From DATBRG01 sp036560445 (GTDB lineage: Bacteria; Pseudomonadota; Gammaproteobacteria; Burkholderiales; Methylophilaceae), in the NCBI GenBank assembly GCA_036560445.1, contig DATBRG010000025.1:12500-76499 (forward strand): DNA of 64,000 nt, in the 5' to 3' direction. Both the position numbers and the translations under genes were made by a program. The notes beneath the pieces are model-generated. The model saw nothing but the letters and a program-made list of their open reading frames with translations, did not search any database and was not told the origin of the DNA. This document shows positions 7,686-17,120 of this stretch, piece by piece (position 1 is the stretch's first letter; each line of letters opens with the position of its first letter).

Positions 7686-8861
7686 TTAGAAGAACAGAAT
7701 TGCGCCCAGTGATACTGTCTTTGCCTTACCTTCTGAGTTACCAACTTCGTGCTTGGAGTCTGAGTATTCAGCTACCAAGTTCAGGTGTTTGGTAAGTGGA
7801 TGGTAAGCACCGATGGTCCACATCTTGTCGGTAACGTCGCCGTTAGCAGCATCAGCACCGCCATTGTGGTCTAGGTTAGATTCACCCCAGCTGATACCAA
7901 GCTTGGTACCGGTAGGGATAACGTAGGTAGCTTGAACATAGCCACCATTTGAATCACGGCTCTTCTTAGCAGCATCGAAGCCATCAAACAGTTGGATGGT
8001 TTGACCAATACCGCTACCGTCATAGTAGTAACCGGTTAAACCGAAGCCTGCTACGTTAACGTTAGCGCCAATATCAACTGCATCGGCCGAATCATTAGCG
8101 CCATCAACTTTTTGATGGATACCACTGACCCATACCTTACCAGCGAAGTCGCCTGCCCAAGAATAGGAAGCCTTACCTTCAAATGCTGGGGAAGCGCCAC
8201 CACGACGGGCAGATGTAAAACCTGGTTGTACAGCAGCAACTGAATTCCAAGCTTGAGTTACACCAGCGGTAAAGTTAAAGCCGTTCCAGTCTGGTGAGGT
8301 GTAAGCAACTTGTGATTTCCAGTCAGCGTACATGAAACCAGTACCGATACGACCAAGCGTGGTGGTGTTACCAGCCAAGCCACCAGCGCCAGAACCTACA
8401 CCCAGCAAGGTCATGTCATTCAAGATAGCGTCTGAAGCGAAAATGCCCAGATCTTTACCCAGCTTGATAGAACCCCAGCTCTTGTCGCCGAAGGTCAAGA
8501 ATGCTTGACGGTTTTCTTGTTGTGCTGATTGCTTACCACCTTGAGTGGTTGAAGCACCTGGGTTAATGCTGATAGTGAAACCAACATCCAGATCGTTTTC
8601 GCGAGTTTTGCCGGAAACGCTCAGGTAGTTAGGCAGCAGACCGGTGGTGATGTTTGAGGTGCTTCTTGATGGGCTACCAATACCCAGTGGTGCAGCGCCA
8701 GTTGCTTTACCGGTAGTACGTGTTTCTGTGTAGTAAGCATTAACAACGCCACCGATGTCCAGAGTCCAGTCACCGGCTGGGATAATGATACCAGCGTTAG
8801 CGGCAGAAGCGCCGAATGCCATTACAGCACTAGCAACTGCCAAACTTAGTTTCTTGTTCAT
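7686..8861 (-). CDS. Outer membrane porin, general Gram-negative type
   Basis: A 391-residue outer membrane beta-barrel. It has a classical signal peptide (MNKKLSLAVASAVMAFGASA..ANA), then alternating amphipathic strands, and ends in the aromatic tail SLGAILFF with C-terminal Phe that the BAM machine recognises. The start at 8861 was chosen for the AGGAG ribosome-binding site 6-10 nt upstream and the signal peptide; a longer frame to 8987 is unsupported. Homologous porins are abundant in methylotrophic betaproteobacteria. Substrate selectivity cannot be told. It has its own promoter region (8862-9154) and terminator. Confidence 0.88.
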   Translation of the reverse strand: MNKKLSLAVASAVMAFGASAANAGIIIPAGDWTLDIGGVVNAYYTETRTTGKATGAAPLGIGSPSRSTSNITTGLLPNYLSVSGKTRENDLDVGFTISINPGASTTQGGKQSAQQENRQAFLTFGDKSWGSIKLGKDLGIFASDAILNDMTLLGVGSGAGGLAGNTTTLGRIGTGFMYADWKSQVAYTSPDWNGFNFTAGVTQAWNSVAAVQPGFTSARRGGASPAFEGKASYSWAGDFAGKVWVSGIHQKVDGANDSADAVDIGANVNVAGFGLTGYYYDGSGIGQTIQLFDGFDAAKKSRDSNGGYVQATYVIPTGTKLGISWGESNLDHNGGADAANGDVTDKMWTIGAYHPLTKHLNLVAEYSDSKHEVGNSEGKAKTVSLGAILFF

Positions 8862-8923
8862 ATAAATCTCCTGTTTATTTCTAATTAATTTCGTCAAATT
8901 TACAAGCATTAAAGTTGATTCAA

Positions 8924-9061
8924 GTTTGCAAACCTGACGACAGAGTTCGCGAACTCCCCTTGCGAGAAGGTAGGGGTAGTATGCCAAATGGATTCAGCCT
9001 GCCGCAAGAAAAGATAAGGATTTTATGGCTGACTGAGGATGTTTGTTGCAAATTTGCAACA
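8924..9061. promoter_or_regulatory. Cluster of perfect palindromes upstream of the porin gene
   Basis: The 293 bp between dgt and the porin gene holds three perfect palindromes: GTTTGCAAAC (8924-8933), GAGTTCGCGAACTC (8943-8956) and the 18 bp TGTTGCAAATTTGCAACA (9044-9061). The first and third share a TTGCAAA core. A further hairpin (TCCAGC/GCTGGA, 9081-9097) lacks a T-run. They could be operators for a porin regulator; no known consensus was recognised. Confidence 0.45.
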
Positions 9062-9154
9062 CTATTGGCAGATTAGCTGATCCAGCCTGCTGCTGGACCT
9101 AGTTATTATAGATTGACTAATTTCGGACACGGCTCTTAAAAGCCTTGCTTGGTA

Positions 9155-10291
9155 CTAATATTCTATAACTGAGAAAAGCCTCTGATACTCGCGATTAGCA
9201 TAACGATCAGTCATACCTGCAATGTAATCCGCAACGGCACGCGCAGTATCAACGTTGTTTTTGACTCGCCCTGCACGCAATTGATATTCATCCGGCATTA
9301 AACCCGTATCTTGAATAAATGCGCCGAACAACTCCCTGATGATTCGCTGCGCCTTTGCGCTCATGCGATTGACGCGATAATGTTGATAGAGCCTGGTACG
9401 TAAAAAGTGTTTTAGTTCAGTTTGCTGTTTCCGCATCGATTCACTGAAGCCAATCAATAGAGGTAATCTGCGTACATCTTTTATATTTGATGGATTAGCC
9501 TTAGTGATTGTTTTTGTACTGTGCTCACATAAATCAATGACTAATGAGTTAATCATGCGACGTACGGTCTCGTGAACCAGCCTTCTGCCAGATAGCGTTG
9601 GATATTTTTCTTGCACTCTTTCCAGGTGCTCAGCAAAGATACGGACTTCTTTGAGTTGCTCAAGCGTTATTAAACCGGAGCGCAACCCATCATCAACATC
9701 GTGATTGTTATAAGCAATCTCATCAGCAAGATTAGTTACCTGAGCCTCAAGCGAGGGTTGCTGTTTATGCAGAAAGCGCTCACCCACATCACCAAGCAAC
9801 TTGGCATTTTTCACTGAGCAATGTTTGAGTATGCCTTCTCGCACCTCAAAAGTAAGATTTAAGCCATCAAACTCAGCATAACGCTGCTCAAGGTGATCAA
9901 CCACACGCAATGACTGCAGATTATGTTCAAAACCACCAAAATCATGCATGCATGCATTGAGGGCATCCTGGCCAGCATGCCCAAACGGGGTATGTCCGAG
10001 ATCGTGCGCCAAAGCAATTGCTTCTACCAAATCCTCGTGTAACTTAAGGGTACGAGCAATGGCGCGCGCTATCTGTGCAACTTCAAGGCTATGTGTCAGG
10101 CGCGTACGAAATAGATCACCTTCGTGATTAACGAAAACCTGAGTTTTATATTCCAGCCGACGAAACGCACTAGAATGAATGATGCGATCACGATCACGCT
10201 GGAATTCATTTCGGCCATCTGGAGCAGGCTCGATGTAGCGACGCCCACGTGTATTTGTGGGGTTAGCGGCATATGGGGCTAGATCACTCAT
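9155..10291 (-). CDS. dgt: dGTP triphosphohydrolase-like HD-domain protein
   Basis: Hydrolyses dNTPs to nucleosides and triphosphate, a role in dNTP-pool control. The N-terminal GRRYIEPAPDGRNEFQRDRDRI is typical of the shorter (about 380 residue) Dgt-like family. The HD metal site is visible as the His in LTHSLEVAQIAR, HD in ALAHDLGHTPFGHAG, and a distal Asp in NLADEIAYNNHDVDDG. It overlaps the 3' end of aroB by 8 bp and is the last gene of aroK-aroB-dgt, an arrangement common in proteobacteria. Confidence 0.92.
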   Translation of the reverse strand: MSDLAPYAANPTNTRGRRYIEPAPDGRNEFQRDRDRIIHSSAFRRLEYKTQVFVNHEGDLFRTRLTHSLEVAQIARAIARTLKLHEDLVEAIALAHDLGHTPFGHAGQDALNACMHDFGGFEHNLQSLRVVDHLEQRYAEFDGLNLTFEVREGILKHCSVKNAKLLGDVGERFLHKQQPSLEAQVTNLADEIAYNNHDVDDGLRSGLITLEQLKEVRIFAEHLERVQEKYPTLSGRRLVHETVRRMINSLVIDLCEHSTKTITKANPSNIKDVRRLPLLIGFSESMRKQQTELKHFLRTRLYQHYRVNRMSAKAQRIIRELFGAFIQDTGLMPDEYQLRAGRVKNNVDTARAVADYIAGMTDRYANREYQRLFSVIEY

Positions 10292-11369
10292 GCTTATTCA
10301 TAGCAAGTGTTTCTCGCAGCAATCCGGCATCATAATCACTAGTAATCACAGCGCTCCCGATAGCTTGCTGCAATACCAAGCGAATTTTCCCGTCGACAAC
10401 TTTCTTGTCCAGCCCCATAAGGTCAAGGTAACGCTCAACCCCAAGATTGGGAGAAGTAGTAGGAAGATTTGCCATTTTCAATATCTCAGCTATACGGCAA
10501 ACATCCGCATTGGTTAACCAGCCCATACGTCTAGAAATATCTGCGGCAAGCATAGTGCCTGCGGCTACTGCCTCACCATGCAGCCATACGCCATAGCCCA
10601 TGGCATTTTCAATAGCGTGCCCAAAAGTATGCCCAAGATTGAGTAAGGCGCGCTCACCACTCTCGTGCTCATCCGCCGCAACAACTTCAGCTTTATTCTG
10701 GCAAGAACGATAAATTGCGTAGCTTAGCTTTTCAGCGTCTAACGCCAACAGCTGCAGCATATTAAGTTCCAGCCAAGCAAAAAAATCAGCGTCGCGAATA
10801 AGGCCATATTTAATCACTTCCGCCAATCCGGCCGACAGTTCACGTGCTGGTAGCGTCTTAAGGACATCAATATCGGCTAATACCAATTGGGGTTGATAGA
10901 AGGCGCCTATCATATTTTTACCCAAGGGGTGATTAATCCCTGTCTTGCCGCCCACAGAAGAGTCCACCTGCGACAACAAGGTAGTTGGTATCTGTATAAA
11001 TGGCACGCCTCTCAAGTAAGTCGCTGCGGCATAACCAGTCAGATCACCTATTACTCCTCCACCCAGAGCAATTAACGTTGTACTACGCTCACAACGATTT
11101 TGTAGCAGGGCATCATAAATAAGATTTAATGTCTCACTACTCTTATAGACCTCACCGTCTGGCAATACAATTGGAATAATAGCTACTCCCGCCTGGAGTA
11201 ATGGCTGAGAAAGCTTTTCGAGATATAGTGGGGCTACGGTTGTATTAGTAACAATTGCAACCTGCTTGCGCTTTAGATGAGGCAAGATCAGGCCGGGATC
11301 AGTAATTAGATTTTGTCCGATATGTATAGGATATGTACGTTCACCTAACGCGACATGTAGTGTTTGCAT
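10284..11369 (-). CDS. aroB: 3-dehydroquinate synthase AroB
   Basis: Converts DAHP to 3-dehydroquinate, the second step of the chorismate pathway, using NAD and a divalent metal. The 361-residue protein shows the NAD-binding GGGVIGDLTGYAAATYLRG, the Lys-rich SVGGKTGINHPLGKN motif, and the metal-site histidines in LNLGHTFGHA and WLHGEAVAAG. It follows aroK by 8 bp and overlaps dgt by 8 bp. Confidence 0.97.
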   Translation of the reverse strand: MQTLHVALGERTYPIHIGQNLITDPGLILPHLKRKQVAIVTNTTVAPLYLEKLSQPLLQAGVAIIPIVLPDGEVYKSSETLNLIYDALLQNRCERSTTLIALGGGVIGDLTGYAAATYLRGVPFIQIPTTLLSQVDSSVGGKTGINHPLGKNMIGAFYQPQLVLADIDVLKTLPARELSAGLAEVIKYGLIRDADFFAWLELNMLQLLALDAEKLSYAIYRSCQNKAEVVAADEHESGERALLNLGHTFGHAIENAMGYGVWLHGEAVAAGTMLAADISRRMGWLTNADVCRIAEILKMANLPTTSPNLGVERYLDLMGLDKKVVDGKIRLVLQQAIGSAVITSDYDAGLLRETLAMNKHE

Positions 11370-11377
11370 ATTCAGTA

Positions 11378-11911
11378 TTATTTATCTAGTAATTGTTCTA
11401 TGTGATGCACAATAGCATTGACTGGCTGGCCGCCCGTATCTATGGTGATATGCGCAACCTCTTTATAGAGCGGATCGCGCTCTATAAACAATTGCTCTAG
11501 CCTGGCTCTCGGATCAGCGTTTTGTAACAATGGGCGATTCTTATCATTACGAGTTCTCAGCCATAGCTCGTGCACGTTTGCACGCAAATATATCACCGTG
11601 CCATTTTTTTTTAGATTTTCGCGATTTTCTTGCAAGAGCACTGCTCCACCACCTGTCGCCAGAACAGTATTGTCCATCTGTGTCAGTTCGTCTATTACAG
11701 CCAATTCACGCTTGCGAAACCCAGCTTCGCCTTCAACCTCAAAAATTAACGGGATATTGACTCCTGTGCGCCGCTCTATCTCATGATCGGTATCGTAGAA
11801 AGTCTTATCGAGATGCTTGGCGAGCAGACGCCCGACTGTTGTTTTCCCAGCCCCCATCAGACCCACAAAATAAATATTGCTCAATGAATATGCAGCCATT
11901 TTGTCTGCCAT
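11378..11911 (-). CDS. aroK: Shikimate kinase AroK
   Basis: Phosphorylates shikimate. The P-loop is GLMGAGKTTVG, the shikimate-binding DTDHEIERRTG follows, then the GFRKRE and ATGGGAV motifs. Two start codons are possible, 11911 (MADKMAAYS) and 11899. Neither has a strong Shine-Dalgarno, and the upstream one begins right after the T-run of the pilQ terminator. First gene of the aroK-aroB-dgt group, downstream of pilMNOPQ as in many proteobacteria. Confidence 0.95.
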   Translation of the reverse strand: MADKMAAYSLSNIYFVGLMGAGKTTVGRLLAKHLDKTFYDTDHEIERRTGVNIPLIFEVEGEAGFRKRELAVIDELTQMDNTVLATGGGAVLLQENRENLKKNGTVIYLRANVHELWLRTRNDKNRPLLQNADPRARLEQLFIERDPLYKEVAHITIDTGGQPVNAIVHHIEQLLDK

Positions 11912-11945
11912 AAAAAATGCCCATCATTTACATGACGGGCATTTT
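11912..11945 (-). terminator. Intrinsic terminator between pilQ and aroK
   Basis: On the minus strand AAAATGCCCGTCAT, a 4 nt loop, then ATGATGGGCATTTTTT: a 14 bp stem with one G-T wobble and a six-T tail. The tail touches the aroK start codon at 11911, so aroK expression depends on read-through or on a promoter inside pilQ. Confidence 0.88.
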
Positions 11946-11975
11946 AAGTGAAACCTTAAAATCTGTCAGATATCA

Positions 11976-14075
11976 CTAATGGACTGACAGGTTCTCATCC
12001 AACACTCTGGGCGTGATAAAGATCAAAAGTTCAGTTTTATCGTTCTGTCTTGTAGTTCTTTTGAACACATTGCCTATAAACGGCAAATCCCCAAAAAATG
12101 GTACTTTTTCCACATCATTACGCTCGGTTTGTTGATATATGCCCCCAAGAACCGCAGTTTCGCCATTTGAAACCAATACCTGAGTTTGTACTCGTTGCGT
12201 ATCAATTGATGGAATGCCGGCAAATACTTGACCTACGCTATCTTTTTTCACCTCAAGATCCATGATGATTTTTTCATCTGGTGTTATCTGAGGAGTAACT
12301 TCCAGACTTAGCGAAGCCTTCTTAAAAGCGGTGGTAGTTGCACCACTACTACTGGCTTCTTGATATGGTATCTCAGTGCCCTGCTCAATAATTGCCTTTT
12401 GCTGATTTGCAGTGGTTACTCGCGGGCTTGAAACCACTTTACCGCGTTTGTCTGTTTCAAGCGCAGAGAGCTCTAGATTCAATAAAAAGCCAGCAGGTAG
12501 GCGGAACAGGCTGAATGCGAAGTTCCCGAAAGCTCCAGCCACGGGTAAATTCACGTTTAGATCTTGAGTACCTATAGTGCTGCCAACTTTACTAGCATTG
12601 GTTGCCAACGACTGCGCAGATGTTGTATCTCCACTAATAGCAACGCCACCCCTTGTGGATGTAGATGCCCTCTGAATGCCAAATCGAGCACCCAATGTAC
12701 GCCCGAATCGCTCATCAGCGATTACCAGTCTCGACTCTATCATTACTTGTTTTACTGGAATATCAATCTTGTTGATGATGCGTTGCACTTCTTCCAATTG
12801 GCGTGGCGTATCCTGCACAAATACTGTGTTAGTTCTGGCATCCACTACTGCGCTACCGCGTTTAGACAGTATCTTCTGCTTAGCGTCGCTGATCAAAGCC
12901 TTTAAGGCATCGGCTTTTTGGTAGCGAAGTGTAAAGACCTCCGTGTGCAAAGGCTCAAGATCCTCAATCTGCTGACCGGCCTCTAAAAGCAACTTTTCTT
13001 TGGCCGCGACCTCTTCAGATGGCGCAATCCAGATAACATTACCCTTCTTGCGCATCGTCAGTCCCTTGCTTTGCATGATTATGTCCAGAGCCTGGTCCCA
13101 AGGCACATCCTTCAGCCGTAAAGTCAAATTGCCATTTACTGTATCGCTGGTAATGATATTGAAACCGGTAAAGTCTGCAATTACCTGCAAAACAGACCGT
13201 ACATCAATATTTTGGAAATTTAATGACAGTTTTTCCCCAGAGTAGCCCGCTTTTGATCCTTGAACCAGTTTATTTGGATCTTCTATTATCGGTCTGACAT
13301 CAATAATGAAACGTTTATCAGCCTGATAAGCGGACTGTTCCCAATTGCCTTGGGGTTCAATCACCATATGTACATTTTTACCCTGCTTGATTGTGTCAAT
13401 ATAAAGCACTGGTGTATTAAAGTTGACCACATTCAAACGTCGCTGCAACTCGGTTGGCATATCAGTATTGATAAAGTCCACAACAATAGTTTTGCCCTTC
13501 TGGCGAATATCAATGCCTGCAGATTGGTCAGAAAGGTCAACAATAATACGCCCTTCGCCATTTTTTCCGCGCATGAAGTCTACATTATTCAGAGTATGTG
13601 GTTGATCGCTTGCTGTTGCTTCAGCAAACTTAGTCACCACATTAGTATTCTCTGAGCTAACTTGGCTCCCTTGTAAAACAATAGTAGTCTCATTACCACT
13701 AACGCTTGCAGTATAGGTAACCGTTTTCGATAAATTGAGAACTAGTCTCGTACGTTCTTTGGCTTGGGCTATATTTACACTTTTCAAAACCCCTTGTTCA
13801 GCACTGAGGCTGCTCTTGGCCAATCCATTCAATGTATTAGGGAAATCAAGTGCAATTCTTGGTGGATTATTTAGCGTAAAACCTGCTGGTGGATTTTGCA
13901 TGGGCTGGGTCGTTGAAATGCGAACTGCTACCCGATCTCCTGGTAAAGCAGCAAAATCTATTTTCTCTATTTTGTTTGCGGCATCACTCTGATCGTCAGC
14001 CATCAAATTTAACGAGAAACAACATAGAAGAGCAATTAAACTACTTGCACAAAGATTTTTAATTGATTTATTCAT
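11976..14075 (-). CDS. pilQ: Type IV pilus secretin PilQ
   Basis: Forms the outer-membrane ring through which the pilus exits. Domains in order: signal peptide (MNKSIKNLCASSLIALLCC), two AMIN domains (about residues 30-240, peptidoglycan binding), a secretin/STN short domain (LSLNFQNIDVRSVLQVIADF), an N1/NolW-type domain, and the C-terminal secretin barrel with VVSSPRVTTANQQKAIIEQG. About 700 residues, normal for PilQ. The start at 14075 is preferred for its distance (9-10 nt) from GGTGG; ATGs at 14081 and 14084 are alternatives. Last gene of pilMNOPQ. Confidence 0.95.
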   Translation of the reverse strand: MNKSIKNLCASSLIALLCCFSLNLMADDQSDAANKIEKIDFAALPGDRVAVRISTTQPMQNPPAGFTLNNPPRIALDFPNTLNGLAKSSLSAEQGVLKSVNIAQAKERTRLVLNLSKTVTYTASVSGNETTIVLQGSQVSSENTNVVTKFAEATASDQPHTLNNVDFMRGKNGEGRIIVDLSDQSAGIDIRQKGKTIVVDFINTDMPTELQRRLNVVNFNTPVLYIDTIKQGKNVHMVIEPQGNWEQSAYQADKRFIIDVRPIIEDPNKLVQGSKAGYSGEKLSLNFQNIDVRSVLQVIADFTGFNIITSDTVNGNLTLRLKDVPWDQALDIIMQSKGLTMRKKGNVIWIAPSEEVAAKEKLLLEAGQQIEDLEPLHTEVFTLRYQKADALKALISDAKQKILSKRGSAVVDARTNTVFVQDTPRQLEEVQRIINKIDIPVKQVMIESRLVIADERFGRTLGARFGIQRASTSTRGGVAISGDTTSAQSLATNASKVGSTIGTQDLNVNLPVAGAFGNFAFSLFRLPAGFLLNLELSALETDKRGKVVSSPRVTTANQQKAIIEQGTEIPYQEASSSGATTTAFKKASLSLEVTPQITPDEKIIMDLEVKKDSVGQVFAGIPSIDTQRVQTQVLVSNGETAVLGGIYQQTERNDVEKVPFFGDLPFIGNVFKRTTRQNDKTELLIFITPRVLDENLSVH

Positions 14076-14091
14076 GTTCATCATCCCACCT

Positions 14092-14643
14092 TTATTCCTG
14101 CAAATCGATGCTTGAGGACCGTTCAGTCCAATCACCAGAAAGATCGTCTTGAATAATTTCCTTAAGCGTGACGCTAGTCTCAGTCACATTTGTCACAATC
14201 CCAAAATTCTGTCCAAGATAATTTCCAATCCTTACTTGCTGAATATTGTTGTCCGGGGTCTTAATCAATGCATAATTAAGTTTGCCTCTCGACAAAACTC
14301 CGACTAATTTCAAACTTTCTAGTGGAAATGCCTCCAATGGCTCTTTTGGCCTGTCGAGATTTGGGTGTATTCCATTCGATTTCCCAGCCTCCGCCTTGCG
14401 TGGTTTAAAGGGATCATTAAGAGTATTATCTGCATTGTATTGAAACGGGACATACGGCTTTACTTCTGGCAATGGCTCGATTTTAACGCGCATATCTTTA
14501 CCAGCTTCTTCCATAAATTTGTCTAGATCGTCACCTTTACCGGAACCACAACTAACAAGAAGAAAACAGACTTGTACAAGCATCGATCGCCAAATGATGG
14601 CCGTAGCTAATTTCCCAGACTGTAAATTTTTGACCATTTTCAT
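14092..14643 (-). CDS. pilP: Type IV pilus assembly lipoprotein PilP
   Basis: Inner-membrane lipoprotein that links the PilNO complex to PilQ. The N-terminus holds a lipobox at LLVSC (Cys about residue 32), a flexible linker, then the C-terminal beta-domain (LESLKLVGVLSRGKLNYALI; VRIGNYLGQNFG). 183 residues, normal. Eleven bp after pilO and 16 bp before the chosen pilQ start. Confidence 0.93.
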   Translation of the reverse strand: MKMVKNLQSGKLATAIIWRSMLVQVCFLLVSCGSGKGDDLDKFMEEAGKDMRVKIEPLPEVKPYVPFQYNADNTLNDPFKPRKAEAGKSNGIHPNLDRPKEPLEAFPLESLKLVGVLSRGKLNYALIKTPDNNIQQVRIGNYLGQNFGIVTNVTETSVTLKEIIQDDLSGDWTERSSSIDLQE

Positions 14644-14654
14644 ATACCCCGGCG

Positions 14655-15293
14655 TTATTTCTTAACGCCTTTTTTACTGGCTGTTTTTTTACTTGCTACC
14701 TCATTTGCATCGAGGTATCGATAGGTTTTAGCAACAGCATCCATCGCCAGTCGTGTCTCTTTGCTATCTTTGGCACCAACTACAGTAATAACAATGTCGT
14801 TCAACGTCACAATGCGGGATAACTTGGATATATCGGTGGCAAACGCGCCCAAATCGTGATAACCGCCAATCACTTTGATAGATATTGGCAATTCCGCGTA
14901 AAAATCTTTTCGTGCCTCTTGGCCGGGCTTGAATAGTTCGAATTCGAGTCCACGTTCCAATCCCGCCTGATTAATATCGGTCAATAAACCATCCATCTGG
15001 GATTTATCAGGTAATTGTTTCAGCAATGCACCAAAGGTCTTCTCAATGTCTATCATCTGCTGTTTATATGCGTCCAGGCTAATTGCCTGTTTCTTTTTAT
15101 CAATAAAGACCTGCCGTAAATCAACTTCTTTGAGTTTGGCCTGATCTAGGGACTCAAGTGCGGGTTTCCACAAAAACCAATACCCAGTAGCTAACAGCAA
15201 TATCAATAAGACCAGCAAAAGTACCGCTTTTACAGGAAACGGTAAATTACCCGCATTTTTAAAATCTATACTGTTAAAGTCTTCTAATTTCAT
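14655..15293 (-). CDS. pilO: Type IV pilus alignment protein PilO
   Basis: Inner-membrane protein with one transmembrane segment (about residues 23-45, VKAVLLLVLLILLLATGYWF), a coiled coil, then a periplasmic ferredoxin-like fold (ELPISIKVIGGYHDLGAFATDI). It heterodimerises with PilN. The ATG overlaps the pilN stop by 4 bp (ATGA), which favours equal synthesis of the two partners. 212 residues. Confidence 0.94.
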   Translation of the reverse strand: MKLEDFNSIDFKNAGNLPFPVKAVLLLVLLILLLATGYWFLWKPALESLDQAKLKEVDLRQVFIDKKKQAISLDAYKQQMIDIEKTFGALLKQLPDKSQMDGLLTDINQAGLERGLEFELFKPGQEARKDFYAELPISIKVIGGYHDLGAFATDISKLSRIVTLNDIVITVVGAKDSKETRLAMDAVAKTYRYLDANEVASKKTASKKGVKK

Positions 15294-15883
15294 GCTTTCT
15301 TGTCCTTACTCTTATTAGGACTAGCATCTTTGTCGGTTACCTTCTTTACTTTCAAATTCACTTTAAGCGTAAAGCTATTTTGTTTAAGGTTGTTTGCGGA
15401 AACAGCTTTAATTTCTATTAGCACAGGCAATTCCATTGAATCCGAGTTGGACAGATTACGCACCAAGGTAGCGATACGGGCGTTAGTATCGGCTATGCCA
15501 TCGAGGGTAATTTCATTACCTTTTTGTTTAATACTTTTAAGATAAATGCCTTCAGGAAGCTGGCGACTTATTTCATCCAGAACGACTACTGCCTGACTAC
15601 GATTACTCTGCAAATTTTCTACAACTTGCTTACGCTCCAGCACATCCTGAATCTGACCCTTAAGTGCTTTAATTTCTTCAATCTGTTTATCCAGCATCGC
15701 ATTTGCCGTATCCAGACGAGAGTTTCTGCTCATCTGGGAGTCTATTTCGGAATTGATATAAGTCTGCACTGAGAAAACCAGAAAGCCAGCTATAGCAACC
15801 GTAACAATCAGCATCAGATTAAACTGACGCTGACGCTCAGCACGCTTAATCTGGCGATGGGGTAGGAGATTAATACGAATCAT
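15290..15883 (-). CDS. pilN: Type IV pilus alignment protein PilN
   Basis: Begins with the cytoplasmic motif MIRINLLPHR that docks into PilM. A transmembrane helix (about 24-45), a coiled coil (about 45-110) and a periplasmic domain (LPEGIYLKSIKQKGNEITLDG) follow. 197 residues. It overlaps pilM by one base (TAATG) and pilO by four. Confidence 0.95.
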   Translation of the reverse strand: MIRINLLPHRQIKRAERQRQFNLMLIVTVAIAGFLVFSVQTYINSEIDSQMSRNSRLDTANAMLDKQIEEIKALKGQIQDVLERKQVVENLQSNRSQAVVVLDEISRQLPEGIYLKSIKQKGNEITLDGIADTNARIATLVRNLSNSDSMELPVLIEIKAVSANNLKQNSFTLKVNLKVKKVTDKDASPNKSKDKKA

Positions 15884-16956
15884 TAATCAAACCTCCGCAA
15901 TGCCAGACCACATGCAATCATTAACGATGAAGCATCTGCAACTAGCTGCTGCTGCTTGATTCTTGGATTTATGGTCATTCCATGAAATGGATTGGCTAGT
16001 ACTGTATTTACTTGGGTACGTTCTTGCACCACCACATCAACTCCGGGGATTGAAGCACACCCCCCAGCTAAAACGATATGATCTACATGATTATATTGGG
16101 TGGAGCTAGTGAAGAATTGCACTGCTCGCGCCACCTCTAGAGCAAGAGACTGCACAAAGGGCTGTAGTACTTCAGCCTCGTAGCTATCGGGCAAACCTCC
16201 TTTGCGCTTGGCGATTTCAGCCTCTTCGGGAGACAGGCCAAAGCGACGCTGTATCTCTTGGGTCAATTGCCCGCCGCCAAAAGTTTGCTCACGGATATAT
16301 ATAGATTGGTTGTCGTGTAGCACATTGATATGCATCATCAATGCGCCAATATCAACAATCATGACTGCCTGGTCTTTACCGCCATTAGGCAGTTGGCTAG
16401 CAACTAGGGAATAAGCCGCTTCGGTAGCATAAGTTTCAACATCCATCACTACGACTTTCAGACCCGCACCTTCAGCCGCAGCTACACGATCTTCTATTTT
16501 CTCTTTACGTGAGGCCGCTATCAAGACCTCAACTTCTTGTTCGGGATTACTTGGTGCGGGGCCCAACTCTTGGAAGTCAATATTGACCTCGTCCAGTGAA
16601 AATGGAATATATTGATTGGCCTCGGCTTCAACCTGCATCTCCATATCTTCCTCACGCAAACCTTTTTGCATGAGTACTTTCTTACTGATAACTGCGGCCG
16701 CCGGCAAAGCCAGTGCAGCCCTTTTTTCACGCGTACCGAGTAATTTCCACGCGCGTTTAAAGGCATCCACAACCTGATCCAGATCAGAGATATTGCCATC
16801 AACCACCGCATCTTTGGTAAGCGTGGCAATAGCATAGTTCTCAAGGCGATGTGTCCCCTTGCTCCCCTCTGCCAACTCCACCATTTTTACCGAAGTAGAG
16901 CTAATGTCTACTCCAATCAAAGGCGGTGTGTGTTCATTGAAAAAGTCGAATTTCAA
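15883..16956 (-). CDS. pilM: Type IV pilus assembly ATPase-fold protein PilM
   Basis: Actin/FtsA-like cytoplasmic protein that binds ATP and the PilN N-terminus. Visible motifs: the first phosphate loop GVDISSTSVKMVEL, the second VDIGALMMHINV, and the adenosine loop LAGGCASIPG. 357 residues is normal. First gene of the pilMNOPQ operon and divergent from ponA across 164 bp, the usual arrangement in beta- and gammaproteobacteria. Confidence 0.96.
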   Translation of the reverse strand: MKFDFFNEHTPPLIGVDISSTSVKMVELAEGSKGTHRLENYAIATLTKDAVVDGNISDLDQVVDAFKRAWKLLGTREKRAALALPAAAVISKKVLMQKGLREEDMEMQVEAEANQYIPFSLDEVNIDFQELGPAPSNPEQEVEVLIAASRKEKIEDRVAAAEGAGLKVVVMDVETYATEAAYSLVASQLPNGGKDQAVMIVDIGALMMHINVLHDNQSIYIREQTFGGGQLTQEIQRRFGLSPEEAEIAKRKGGLPDSYEAEVLQPFVQSLALEVARAVQFFTSSTQYNHVDHIVLAGGCASIPGVDVVVQERTQVNTVLANPFHGMTINPRIKQQQLVADASSLMIACGLALRRFD

Positions 16957-17079
16957 ACTGAAATTCCCTTTCTTTACTGGTTAGTTACACACAATACTAA
17001 TAATTTACCTTAAATGCTAGCAACAACTATAAACAGTGTAAAGCAAATTTTTATTTTTTAATTTATTGGCCGAGCCACT

Positions 17080-17085
17080 TATAAT
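17080..17085 (+). promoter_or_regulatory. -10 box (TATAAT) of ponA
   Basis: The pilM-ponA divergent region is AT-rich. A perfect TATAAT lies 35 bp before the ponA ATG and predicts a start near 17092. No clear -35 hexamer is seen at 16-18 bp, so the call rests on the -10 box and position. Confidence 0.5.
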
Positions 17086-17120
17086 GTGCATATCTGTATC
17101 ATTTTGAATTCCCTAAGCCA

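Noticed and set aside
9081..9097. TCCAGC/GCTGGA hairpin considered as the dgt terminator
   Set aside because: Short stem and no T-run on the minus strand; kept only as part of the palindrome-rich porin upstream region.
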